Below, in pieces: positions 25,406 to 34,188 of a DNA stretch of 64,000 bases (position 1 is the stretch's first letter; each line of letters opens with the position of its first letter). This DNA is from Moritella sp. Urea-trap-13 (GTDB lineage: Bacteria; Pseudomonadota; Gammaproteobacteria; Enterobacterales; Moritellaceae). The notes under the pieces are model-generated. The model ran no database searches. It saw nothing but the letters and a program-made list of their open reading frames with translations, and was not told the DNA's origin. A program made the position numbers and the translations under genes. The DNA is taken from the NCBI RefSeq assembly GCF_002836355.1, contig NZ_PJCA01000031.1, forward strand, positions 434,001 to 498,000. Reading direction: 5' to 3'.

Positions 25406-26719
25406 ATGTATAAAAAGTATATTTTTAAGAGATTGAAAATTATACGAAAATGCTCTTGTAACAACAAGTTAAAATTCATGTTGTTGATCGCCATGATAAC
25501 ACCTATTAGTCATCCTGTTTCCGCGCTACCACTTCATCAAGTTTCGATACTTGGAAGAACGACTAATGTGACAAGTAATATCAGTACAGCCGACAATGAA
25601 CACTATGCATATGTAAATCATAATAATACACAACCAGATAATCTTTTACCAAAAAATTATCTGGTTAGTGATGTTACAGTTTCCAAGCAAACGCTACAGT
25701 TTTCAAGTCGTGCTAGTTATCTAAACTGGCTATCTGTGCAATATATCTGGGAGGATATAGTATTTCCTGGGTTATTACGCATCGGTGATCGAGATCCTAT
25801 AGTGCATGAAATTCATTCTCGGTTAATATTACTGGGTGATAGCGACGAGCAATTACATTTATCAAATATTTACACTGCAGAAATAGCAACAGCAGTACGG
25901 CATTTTCAGCGACGACATGGATTAACTGCCGATGCTGTCATCGGTCCAGATACGCTAAAATGGCTAAATCTTAATCCCCTACGTAGAGCTGAATTGTTAA
26001 GTCAAAATATGGAAGAAAAAATCCATTTTATGGCTAATTTGGGCGACAGATACCTACTTGTTAATATTCCTGCATATGAACTACTGCTTAGCGATCACGG
26101 TGAGATAGCCTTGCGATCCCGAGTCATTGTGGGTAAACCTAAAAAACCAACGCCGATTTTAACCAGTGAAATTAAAAGCATCGTTATTAACCCAAGTTGG
26201 CGGGTGCCAAGGAGTATCTTAGAAGACGATTTATTACCGAAAGTTCAAAAGAATGGCGATTTTTTTACCCAGAGTAATTTTAAGGTATTTGACTACCAAA
26301 ACCAAAAAATTGAAAAATCTGCTGAAGAATGGCAGCAACTCGCCAATGGTCAATTCCCATATCGTCTTGAACAAATGCCGGGTACGAATAATGCACTCGG
26401 ACGATACAAACTCTATTTTCCTAATGATTTTAGTGTTTATTTACATGATACAACCAATACGAACTTATTCAATAATACCAATAGAGCATTATCTTCTGGT
26501 TGTATTCGTATTGAAAAAGTAGATGAATTGGCAGATTGGATCGCAAATAGTTTAGTCGATAATAAAAAATTATGGTCGCATCTTAAATTTACACGAAAAA
26601 CAACTAAGTGGTTTCCGTTAAATGATGTTTTACCAGTACATTTGGTATATTGGACTGCCTGGATTGATGACCGTGGATTAAGCCAATACCGTGACGACAT
26701 ATATGCTTTGCAGCAATAA
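25406..26719 (+). CDS. L,D-transpeptidase (YcbB/LdtD-like)
   Basis: The ATG follows AGGGAG at good spacing. The 437-residue product has an N-terminal signal or anchor (about residues 24-40, LKFMLLIAMITPISHPVSA). A peptidoglycan-binding domain near 125-195 shows YTAEIATAVRHFQRRHGL and IGPDTLKWLNLN. A YkuD catalytic domain follows, with VINPSWRVPRSI, VYLHDTTNTN and the active site RALSSGCIRIEK around residue 365. It would form 3-3 cross-links in periplasmic peptidoglycan. E. coli YcbB is about 615 residues, so this is a shorter version. The next gene is a MepK-like peptidase, the same pair as ycbB-ycbK. Confidence 0.92.
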   Translation: MYKKYIFKRLKIIRKCSCNNKLKFMLLIAMITPISHPVSALPLHQVSILGRTTNVTSNISTADNEHYAYVNHNNTQPDNLLPKNYLVSDVTVSKQTLQFSSRASYLNWLSVQYIWEDIVFPGLLRIGDRDPIVHEIHSRLILLGDSDEQLHLSNIYTAEIATAVRHFQRRHGLTADAVIGPDTLKWLNLNPLRRAELLSQNMEEKIHFMANLGDRYLLVNIPAYELLLSDHGEIALRSRVIVGKPKKPTPILTSEIKSIVINPSWRVPRSILEDDLLPKVQKNGDFFTQSNFKVFDYQNQKIEKSAEEWQQLANGQFPYRLEQMPGTNNALGRYKLYFPNDFSVYLHDTTNTNLFNNTNRALSSGCIRIEKVDELADWIANSLVDNKKLWSHLKFTRKTTKWFPLNDVLPVHLVYWTAWIDDRGLSQYRDDIYALQQ

Positions 26720-26789
26720 AACTTGATCAAATAGGTGATTGCATATACATTCCTCTGCTTCTGTATAAAAAGTGATCAATGGTGGTATA

Positions 26790-27332
26790 GTGTCAACAGT
26801 ATGTCCAACACGTAGAAAGGTGTTAGTAGGTCTTGGTGGATTAGCTGCATGTTCAGTTATACCCGTTCACGCCAGTCAAAGTGTAATAGGTTTGAGAGAA
26901 CTTGGTTTTTACAATATCCATACTCGAGAACGTGAGCACGGTAATTATTGGGTGGATGGTTTATATCAGGACGATACACTCCAAAATTTTAGTCATGTAC
27001 TTCGAGATCACAGACAAAATTTAGCAGCGCCGATGGATAACCGCTTATATGAGTTATTGTATCAGCTAAATAGAACGTTAAATGTGTCTGAAGAATTTCA
27101 TGTTATATCTGGCTATCGCTCGCCTAAAACGAATCAGATGTTAGCGAGTAAAAGCCATGCTGTAGCGACGAAAAGCTATCACATGCGCGGAATGGCGATT
27201 GATATTTCGATGCCTGATGTGCAACTATCTCATCTACGCGATGCGGCTATTTCATTAAAACTAGGTGGGGTTGGTTATTATCCTAAGTCAGGCTTTGTCC
27301 ATGTTGATACTGGGCCTGTGAGGCTTTGGTAG
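26790..27332 (+). CDS. mepK: MepK/YcbK-type peptidoglycan endopeptidase
   Basis: A GTG at 26790 preceded by GGTGG is the better start; another in-frame GTG lies at 26772. The 180-residue protein opens with a Tat-like signal (PTRRKVLVGLGGLAACSV). The M15 family DUF882 domain follows: FHVISGYRSPKTNQML, zinc ligands in SYHMRGMAIDISM and the last histidine in GFVHVDTGPVRLW. In E. coli MepK cuts cross-links made by L,D-transpeptidases, which suits the preceding gene. The folded zinc enzyme and twin arginine fit Tat export. Confidence 0.92.
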   Translation: MSTVCPTRRKVLVGLGGLAACSVIPVHASQSVIGLRELGFYNIHTREREHGNYWVDGLYQDDTLQNFSHVLRDHRQNLAAPMDNRLYELLYQLNRTLNVSEEFHVISGYRSPKTNQMLASKSHAVATKSYHMRGMAIDISMPDVQLSHLRDAAISLKLGGVGYYPKSGFVHVDTGPVRLW

Positions 27333-27337
27333 AACTA

Positions 27338-27368
27338 GGTTGTCTAAAACGAATTTCTTTAGGCAACC
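27338..27368. terminator. Hairpin between mepK and beta-helix gene
   Basis: An 11-base-pair stem (GGTTGTCTAAA with TTTAGGCAACC, one G-U pair) lies in the 39-base gap between two convergent genes. No strong T run follows, so termination is plausible but not certain. Confidence 0.5.
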
Positions 27369-27371
27369 CAC

Positions 27372-28475
27372 TCATTTTACTGTTACCACTGCTTTCGCTT
27401 TATCCTTCGTTCCTCCAGTACAATTAGCCGAGAAAGGACTGCCTCTGCCAATTAGTATATTGTGTTCTAGGGTAACCTTATTCAGCTTCGGGTTTAAGAA
27501 CGTAGTAAAGAGACATATGGCGACAAACTTTTTTGCTTCATCTACAATAATGTTATCTTTGATGACGGTATCTCCATGTCCAACAGCAATCGCAATCGGG
27601 CGATAGCCTGAGCGATTATGGATATTGGTGAGCACGTTACCTTCGATTATGTAGCCTCCAAACTCTGCAAATGATGACTCGGTTGCAATTGTGATCGCGG
27701 CATTGAATTTTAGGTTAATATCGTTGATGGTGTTATTCAGTATTTTAACGTCATAGGCATTGGCTTTGACATCAATGGCTTCGTTGCCTGTATGGTGGAT
27801 GATGTTATTCATGATTGTCACATCTCTCACCGTATGTTGTATCCGTAATCTAGATCTATCTTTAGTGTATGACCCATCACCAATGTATAAACCTTCTCCG
27901 TATTGAGGGTTCAGCATGCCAGTATTAAACACAATGTTGTCTTTAATTAGGTAGTGACTACCACCGTAATGACGAGGCTTAATTGAAATAGCTTGATTAC
28001 CAGTATTAAATACACGGTTTGATGTAATTGATATGTTCGAGGAATCTTGTATCAATATGGCACTTAAACCACCAGTAATAATCAATCCTTCAATAATTAT
28101 ACCGTTTGAATTTTTTATTGTTAAACCTGTTCCTTGGTAGTACCTACTTTTTATTGTGGTACCGAGGTATTGTAAAGGTCGTATTATGAGCGGCTTACTT
28201 CCGCTGTTAAAGTCTTCAATCAAAATTACTGGCTGATAACTATCAGCAAGACAGACCACGTCACCTTCAATATAGCGTTCTAAAGCAAGACTCAACTTGG
28301 TAAACGTTGGAGTTGAATGAGATGGTTTGTGCTTACTGGTTGAAATTATTTTTGTGCAGTCTTGGGTTGTATTTGTTACTTCAGCATTTGCTGTATTTGT
28401 AAATGTAGCCATATGTAAAACTAAAATAACTAAAATAACTTTGTTTTTATATCTATTTATAGGGTTATACATCAT
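27372..28475 (-). CDS. Secreted right-handed beta-helix protein
   Basis: The ATG at 28475 (with AAGG upstream) gives 367 residues; a TTG nine codons earlier is unlikely. A signal peptide ends near NTANAEV. From about residue 95 the protein is built of repeating beta-helix coils rich in N and I, such as IKNSNGIIIEGLIITGG, DSSNISITSNRVFNTGNQ, TIMNNIIHHTGNEAIDV and DTVIKDNIIVDE. This is the fold of pectate lyases, alginate lyases and mannuronan epimerases. No active-site set can be assigned. At the edge of an exopolysaccharide locus it may be a lyase or epimerase acting on the polymer, but that is inferred. Confidence 0.8.
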   Translation of the reverse strand: MMYNPINRYKNKVILVILVLHMATFTNTANAEVTNTTQDCTKIISTSKHKPSHSTPTFTKLSLALERYIEGDVVCLADSYQPVILIEDFNSGSKPLIIRPLQYLGTTIKSRYYQGTGLTIKNSNGIIIEGLIITGGLSAILIQDSSNISITSNRVFNTGNQAISIKPRHYGGSHYLIKDNIVFNTGMLNPQYGEGLYIGDGSYTKDRSRLRIQHTVRDVTIMNNIIHHTGNEAIDVKANAYDVKILNNTINDINLKFNAAITIATESSFAEFGGYIIEGNVLTNIHNRSGYRPIAIAVGHGDTVIKDNIIVDEAKKFVAICLFTTFLNPKLNKVTLEHNILIGRGSPFSANCTGGTKDKAKAVVTVK

Positions 28476-28502
28476 ACAGAACCTTGTAACGGGGTAATGC
28501 AA

Positions 28503-28664
28503 GTGTGTTAATGATAGTGCATTAGACTCACATTAACATTTAGTGCGATGCCAAATTCTTATCTAGCGTCTAATATCATATTTATGCTTACTTAATATTA
28601 TATCAATATCTAAATTAGATATGTTTGTCTTTTAGTGGTTTATCACCTCCCAGTTGGATTCTTT
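28503..28664. promoter_or_regulatory. Divergent AT-rich intergenic region at start of exopolysaccharide locus
   Basis: This 162-base region separates the beta-helix gene (minus strand) from the polymerase gene (plus strand) and so should carry promoters for both. It is very AT-rich with several -10-like hexamers. I saw no JUMPstart or ops element and could not choose one promoter. Confidence 0.35.
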
Positions 28665-29915
28665 ATGAATGTTGTTATCTGGCTTGAAAAGTATGGTTTA
28701 TTACTTATGTTATTGTTTTGTCTTGGTGTTTACTCTCCTGACTTTAGTAATAAGATTAGTATGATGGATCGTGAATTAGATGTGATTACCGATAACCTTG
28801 CCCAGAGCAATGCATTCAAACAAGTCTTTTGGGTATTTGTATTCATGTTCTTTTCGTTTAGATTCTTTATCAATACAGAAATAAATAAATTAAAACCAAT
28901 AATAATAAATAAAATATTAATTTTAGTTGCCATTTGTTTTATTGCTTTACTCAGTGCTGCTTGGTCAAATTATCCAATAATCTCAATGAAACGGGCTATG
29001 TTTCAGATTCTGTTTTGTACTTCGGTAGCGCTAGGACTTTGCTTTTCTTATTATCATAAAAGTATCGAACTCAATCTAAAGGGGGCTGTGATTATATGTA
29101 TAATTATGGTATCGCTAGCCATTATTCAGGGCGCGGGATTTAATGAAAATATGCAATTGGCTGGTTATTTAAAATCAAAAAATACCATGGGTATCAACTT
29201 AGCGGTACTGATTATTATAAGTCATATGTGGGTAAAATCCTTTGATATAAACAGTAAATTTTTAAATGTAATGTTAATCTTTCTGTTTTTCTTACTCATT
29301 TTAACCCAAAGTAAAACAAGTATTGTACTTTGTATTATATATTTTTTAATGATCCACCTTAGTTTGTTTAAAATTAAAGTGATAACGTCTTTTTTTACTG
29401 TCGTTTTTTTTAGTATATTTGTTTTTATACCTGGGGTTAGTTATCACTTAAATGATTATCAGCATATTGCATTATATGTTGATGACGATTTCTTTACTGG
29501 ACGAGGTGTTATATGGGATGCATTATATTATGATCTTACATTTTTTGATGAAATAACATATGGTTATGGTTATGGTAGTTATTTTGGCGTGGGTATAATA
29601 CCGTTCGTATTAGATGATCAATATAGTTTTTTACAGTATATATCATCGGCACATAATGGTTATTTAGAATTGTTGTTACAATTTGGCGTTGTTGGAACAT
29701 GTTTTATATTTATGTTTTTCATTTTATCGATGTTGAAATCTAACAATCTATACTTCCATGCGGCACTCATTATACCTATCTTTCATAATGTAACTGAATC
29801 AACGATATTTAGAGATGCAAATATGGCATGGTTTTTAATGCTTGTGATTATTGTTTCATCCGGTATCTATCTCGTTAGCAACGAAGTGAAAAGTAAACGC
29901 TACAGTGTGATTTAA
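28665..29915 (+). CDS. O-antigen polymerase/ligase family protein (Wzy-like)
   Basis: Starting at the ATG at 28665, the 416-residue protein has about ten to twelve membrane helices. The Wzy_C/O-antigen ligase signature is in the second half: TQSKTSIVLCIIYFL, then DDFFTGRGVIWDALYYD, GYGYGSYFGVG and SAHNGYLELLLQFGVVGT. It would polymerise lipid-linked repeat units in the periplasmic leaflet. Polymerases and ligases share this fold; the neighbouring flippase, Wza and Wzc favour polymerase. The gene is distinctly AT-rich, as usual for polysaccharide-specific genes. Confidence 0.82.
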   Translation: MNVVIWLEKYGLLLMLLFCLGVYSPDFSNKISMMDRELDVITDNLAQSNAFKQVFWVFVFMFFSFRFFINTEINKLKPIIINKILILVAICFIALLSAAWSNYPIISMKRAMFQILFCTSVALGLCFSYYHKSIELNLKGAVIICIIMVSLAIIQGAGFNENMQLAGYLKSKNTMGINLAVLIIISHMWVKSFDINSKFLNVMLIFLFFLLILTQSKTSIVLCIIYFLMIHLSLFKIKVITSFFTVVFFSIFVFIPGVSYHLNDYQHIALYVDDDFFTGRGVIWDALYYDLTFFDEITYGYGYGSYFGVGIIPFVLDDQYSFLQYISSAHNGYLELLLQFGVVGTCFIFMFFILSMLKSNNLYFHAALIIPIFHNVTESTIFRDANMAWFLMLVIIVSSGIYLVSNEVKSKRYSVI

Positions 29916-29944
29916 ATATCGGCTCGTGATTGGTATATATACTT

Positions 29945-31384
29945 ATGAGTAAAATAAATAAAGAACTGAATAAAGGGATTCTTAATAGTCTAATCGGAAA
30001 GTATTCGCTTTACCTACTTCAAATAACATCATTATCCATTTTAGCACGGTTATTCACACCAGAAGATTTTGGTACCTTAGCAGCGTTACAAGTGCTTATT
30101 CTTTTTTTTCAGTTGTTAGCCACATCAGGACTCGCACCTGCCATTATTCACCAAGAAATAATCACTATAGATCAGCGTAATGGTATCTTTACTGCGACAC
30201 TGATTATTGGTATATCTCTATCTGTTTTATTCATTTATCTTACGCCGTTACTGGCGAACTGGCTTAATTTAACTCACGTTAGCTTGTTAACATATGTATT
30301 AGCTTTGAATGTGCTTTTTTCAGCAATTGCAATGTTACCATTGGCTTCGTTACAAAAAGACACCCAATTTATTATTATTGGTAAAGCCGAGATATTTGCA
30401 GAAATCATTGCATTAATAGTCTGTATTCTACTCTATTTTTTCGGTTTTGGGGTTGTAGCACTAGCAGTTAAACTGTTAATCACACCGGTAGGCCGGTTTG
30501 TATTTTATTATCGATTTTCAGTACTGACTGAATTAGGCCAGGCAAAATTCGGTACTAAGATATCGAGCATCGTACCATTATTTGCGGTAGCTAAATTTCA
30601 GCTTGGTTTTAATATACTTAATTTTTTCTCTAGAAATTTAGATACTTTATTAGTGGCTAAATATTTTGGGGTGACGACTGTAGGTTTTTATGAAAAAACG
30701 TATCAACTTATGCGTTATCCACTGCAATTGTTTACTTTTGCCATCAATCCAGCCCTGCAGCCTGTATTAACGCGTTATAAAAGTCAGCCTGATATGATTT
30801 TCACTGCTTATTATCAATTGGCTTATAAATTAGGGGTGTTAGGAATACTGACTGCTACCATCATGTTTTGGTATGCTGGTGATATTATTTTTATATTATT
30901 TGGTTCTCAGTGGTTGGCAGCGAGTGAGTTGCTTAAAATATTAGCACTGTCTATTCCGGTCCAAATGGTCTTAAGTTCAACAGGCGGGTTGTATCAAGCT
31001 ATGGGTGCGACCAAGCAGATGTTTTACTGCGGTGTTTTTTCATCGATTGTAAATGTTTCCGCTATCATGTTTGGTGTTTATACGGGGGAAATGACAGTGT
31101 TGTGTACCAGTCTGGTTGTCGCCTTTATCATTAACTATTTCCAATGTTTTTATGTTTTACATCATAGTGTATTTAAAATAAAAAAAATAAAACATTTTAT
31201 TGTATTGTCTTTTTTAGTTTTGCTTTGTTTAGTTAACCTTTTGTTTACATCAAGTAACGACATGCCGCACGAGTCGTTTAACTATTTAACTAGTTTTTAT
31301 AATATAGCCAATATAGTTCTGCCTCTTATGCTTATTGCGGCTTCTGCATTTATATTTCACATGAAGCGTAAAGTTAAAAGCTAA
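29945..31384 (+). CDS. Wzx-type polysaccharide flippase (MOP superfamily)
   Basis: The 479-residue protein (ATG at 29945) has 12-14 membrane helices in the MOP exporter layout. It begins GILNSLIGKYSLYLLQITSL and has LARLFTPEDFGTLAALQV near residue 40. The WzxC-like middle reads FFSRNLDTLLVAKYFGVTTV then YEKTYQLMRYPLQLFTFAI. It would flip undecaprenyl-pyrophosphate-linked repeat units to the periplasm for the polymerase encoded just upstream. The genes are 29 bases apart. Confidence 0.88.
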   Translation: MSKINKELNKGILNSLIGKYSLYLLQITSLSILARLFTPEDFGTLAALQVLILFFQLLATSGLAPAIIHQEIITIDQRNGIFTATLIIGISLSVLFIYLTPLLANWLNLTHVSLLTYVLALNVLFSAIAMLPLASLQKDTQFIIIGKAEIFAEIIALIVCILLYFFGFGVVALAVKLLITPVGRFVFYYRFSVLTELGQAKFGTKISSIVPLFAVAKFQLGFNILNFFSRNLDTLLVAKYFGVTTVGFYEKTYQLMRYPLQLFTFAINPALQPVLTRYKSQPDMIFTAYYQLAYKLGVLGILTATIMFWYAGDIIFILFGSQWLAASELLKILALSIPVQMVLSSTGGLYQAMGATKQMFYCGVFSSIVNVSAIMFGVYTGEMTVLCTSLVVAFIINYFQCFYVLHHSVFKIKKIKHFIVLSFLVLLCLVNLLFTSSNDMPHESFNYLTSFYNIANIVLPLMLIAASAFIFHMKRKVKS

Positions 31385-31435
31385 TTCGTTACGTATTGTT
31401 CTCACTATCCACAATATGCATTGGTTTTCCTTACC

Positions 31436-32452
31436 TTAACTACCAATAAAATAACGACTTCTTTTTCCTAAAACCTTAATTACGCACATTGACAACAATG
31501 AACTAATTACGATGACTAAAATAAACTTTACTAATGTTGCGGTCGTATCGCCAAACCCGACATTTAATAATGTTTCGTCAATTGATACGCGTGTTAACAG
31601 AATTAAAACATAACCATGAATGAAGTAAATTGAGAATGAGATTTTAGCTAAAAAAGATAAAGGTTTTATATTAAAGTTTTCCAATGCGTTGATTGATGTG
31701 ATGAAAAAAAGTAATAATAATACTTTTTGAATATACATTATATCAATGCCAGAAAAAACGAATAAATCTTTATGGCTACTACCAACAGTGCCTATTATAT
31801 TCCCCTGTATATAAGCAAGTAATATGGCTAAAAGTAGAAACAATATGTTATAGCTTTTTATTTTATTTATTAAATCTTTATTTACAACGCAATACACGCC
31901 TAACAAATAAAATGCAATATAGTAGATAAAAGAATGGAATGGATTCAATCCCGCAATTGGGCGGTGAGCTAGCATTGCCAGGATAGACAGTGCGCATAAA
32001 ATGGACTGTTGGGTTCTATTGGTTAACGAAGAGAAACGTACTATAAACGGAGCACTAACGAACAGCAACACTGCACAGGGGACATACCAGTAGGCGGTGA
32101 TATGCCGTCCTGTTAATATATTTAACAAACTACCTTCCATAACTGTAACATCTCCGAATAATGGATGAAAGTTACCCTTGGCAGCTATATTGATGATTGC
32201 AGGTATTGAACAAATAATATAGGGCAGAATTACATATTTAAATTTCCGAGTTAAATATAATGGATAGTTAAATTCATTTTTTTGCAAATGTTGGAATAAA
32301 TAACCACTAATGAATACAAATAATGCTGTAGAGCCTGATACCAAATTAGTAAATACAGGGTTGTCAATTTCGACACTACCGACATGAACATGAGCAGCAA
32401 CAATTATTAGTATAGCTATGCCACGAAAATAGTGAAAAGAAGTAATAAACAT
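31436..32452 (-). CDS. Acyltransferase 3 family membrane protein
   Basis: The ATG at 32452, preceded by AAAAAGAG, gives 338 residues beginning MFITSFHYFRGIAILII; another ATG at 32488 adds twelve. The family motif FRGIAI with the following His (VAAHVHVG) and the helix SGSTALFVFISGYLF identify an OafA/WecH-type acyltransferase. It has about ten membrane helices. Such proteins O-acetylate polysaccharide units at the membrane. It is read against the surrounding locus, so it has its own promoter, but its position between flippase and priming transferase genes suggests it decorates this exopolysaccharide. Confidence 0.85.
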   Translation of the reverse strand: MFITSFHYFRGIAILIIVAAHVHVGSVEIDNPVFTNLVSGSTALFVFISGYLFQHLQKNEFNYPLYLTRKFKYVILPYIICSIPAIINIAAKGNFHPLFGDVTVMEGSLLNILTGRHITAYWYVPCAVLLFVSAPFIVRFSSLTNRTQQSILCALSILAMLAHRPIAGLNPFHSFIYYIAFYLLGVYCVVNKDLINKIKSYNILFLLLAILLAYIQGNIIGTVGSSHKDLFVFSGIDIMYIQKVLLLLFFITSINALENFNIKPLSFLAKISFSIYFIHGYVLILLTRVSIDETLLNVGFGDTTATLVKFILVIVISSLLSMCVIKVLGKRSRYFIGS

Positions 32453-32734
32453 ACGTACTCTTTTTATTAACCAACATTGTAATATCATAGTTTACTATTT
32501 GAATATTTTAAATGTATGTAGCTATGCCGATGTGTTTACAGCCATATAAAAAATCGCTGCTATAGTTAATGGAATATTTGATAAGTAATAATAAGGTATA
32601 CATCTATCGTGTTTAAATAAAACTAATTAACGGATTATCAATGACATATTCAACGGACGAGTTGGTTGTAATGTGGCTCAGTAGATCATTGATTTAAAAA
32701 TGAGTCTACTTTAAATTTGTTAAGGAATCGTGTT

Positions 32735-34129
32735 TTGAAACCTGTTAATACATTTAAGGTCAGTTTCGCAAATTATTCATTTATTTATCGGCTTTTAGAT
32801 TTAAGTTGTGTCACGTTTTCTTTAGTGATTGTAATTAATAGCTATAATCTTGAAATGACGCAGGAATATATCATCGTGGTGCTAACAGCTTCGGTGGTGT
32901 TTCTATATATCGCTGAAGCTCTACATTTATATCAAGCTTGGCGGATTGGTCGATTTATGATGGTGCTGATGACTGTTGTTGCAGTATTCACATCTTCATT
33001 TTTGATACTGATGGGTATTAGCCTATGGCTAAAAACGGCTTTTATTTTTCCTAGTCATATTTTAAATATTTGGTTTTTTCTGGCATTTATGGGCTGTTCA
33101 ATTTGGCGAATAGCCTCACATCAATGGTCTGTTGTCCGCAGTAAGCTGGGTATAAATCTCCGAAAAATGGCTATATTAGGCGCGACTTCAACAGGCGCCA
33201 ACTTATATCATGAAATCCACCATAGTGACGAATTTGGTTATGATTTTGTTGGTTTTTTTGACGATAGGCAGACCGACCGCTTACCTGAAGGATTAACGGT
33301 TATCAGTGATATATCAAAATGTATCAATCAAGCCAAAAATGGTGATATTGATGTCTTGTTTATTACATTACCGATTTCAGCAGAAAAGCGCATTGCTGAG
33401 ATTATCAACTTATTATCGGACACAACAGTCGATGTATATGTTGTTCCAGCGTTTATGCTTTCAGATGTCATGCAAGGGCGGGTCACTCATATTGGTAAGA
33501 TCGACGCACTTAGTATTTTTGAGTCGCCTTATTTAGGTTCCAAAATTTTGTTAAAACGATTCGAGGATATTACGGTTAGTCTCATCGCGATAATACTACT
33601 TTCCCCTGTGTTCATGTCAATTGCTATTACGCTCAAGCTTACATCACCAGGACCGGTGTTATTCAAACAAAGTCGATATGGATTACGTGGTGAAAAAATA
33701 TCTGTATATAAGTTTCGTAGCATGACAGTCATGGAGTCTGTTGGGAAAGTGACTCAGGTGACGAGAGATGATAAACGTGTCACACCTTTTGGCGGTTTCC
33801 TACGCCGTAGTTCTCTTGACGAATTACCGCAGTTTTTTAATGTGTTGATGGGGGACATGTCTGTTGTGGGTCCGCGTCCCCATGCTGTATCACATAATGA
33901 AGAGTATCGTAAACTTATTCAGTTTTATATGTTACGCCATCATGTAAAACCTGGGATCACCGGCTGGGCGCAGGTAAGTGGTTGGCGAGGGGAAACGGAT
34001 ACATTAGATAAAATGCAAAAACGTATTGAATTTGATCTTTATTATATTTTGCAGTGGTCAATCTGGTTTGATTTGAAAATTTTAATGTTAACTGTACTGA
34101 CCTGTCTAAAAAGTGAGAATACTTATTAG
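32735..34129 (+). CDS. Undecaprenyl-phosphate sugar phosphotransferase (WcaJ-like priming enzyme)
   Basis: The likely start is a TTG at 32735 with AAGGAA eight bases before it; another TTG at 32717 has no such site. The 464-residue protein has four or five N-terminal helices and a CoA-binding-like Rossmann domain (MAILGATSTGANLYHEI, VGFFDDRQTDRLPEGL). The C-terminal sugar transferase (about residues 275-464) shows KRFEDITVSLIAIILLSP, GPVLFKQSRYG, YKFRSMTV, SLDELPQFFNVLMGDM and VGPRPHAV. It loads the first sugar phosphate, usually glucose-1-phosphate, onto undecaprenyl phosphate. It is the only glycosyl-transferring enzyme in this locus. Confidence 0.92.
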   Translation: MKPVNTFKVSFANYSFIYRLLDLSCVTFSLVIVINSYNLEMTQEYIIVVLTASVVFLYIAEALHLYQAWRIGRFMMVLMTVVAVFTSSFLILMGISLWLKTAFIFPSHILNIWFFLAFMGCSIWRIASHQWSVVRSKLGINLRKMAILGATSTGANLYHEIHHSDEFGYDFVGFFDDRQTDRLPEGLTVISDISKCINQAKNGDIDVLFITLPISAEKRIAEIINLLSDTTVDVYVVPAFMLSDVMQGRVTHIGKIDALSIFESPYLGSKILLKRFEDITVSLIAIILLSPVFMSIAITLKLTSPGPVLFKQSRYGLRGEKISVYKFRSMTVMESVGKVTQVTRDDKRVTPFGGFLRRSSLDELPQFFNVLMGDMSVVGPRPHAVSHNEEYRKLIQFYMLRHHVKPGITGWAQVSGWRGETDTLDKMQKRIEFDLYYILQWSIWFDLKILMLTVLTCLKSENTY

Positions 34130-34188
34130 CAATTCGTAGGGGTAAGTCATGATGCAAGCTGAAATGAGTAAACAAATGGAGCGCCTAA

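Noticed and set aside
28503-28664. JUMPstart/ops element ahead of the exopolysaccharide locus
   Set aside because: No GGCGGTAG core was found here or before the priming transferase gene.
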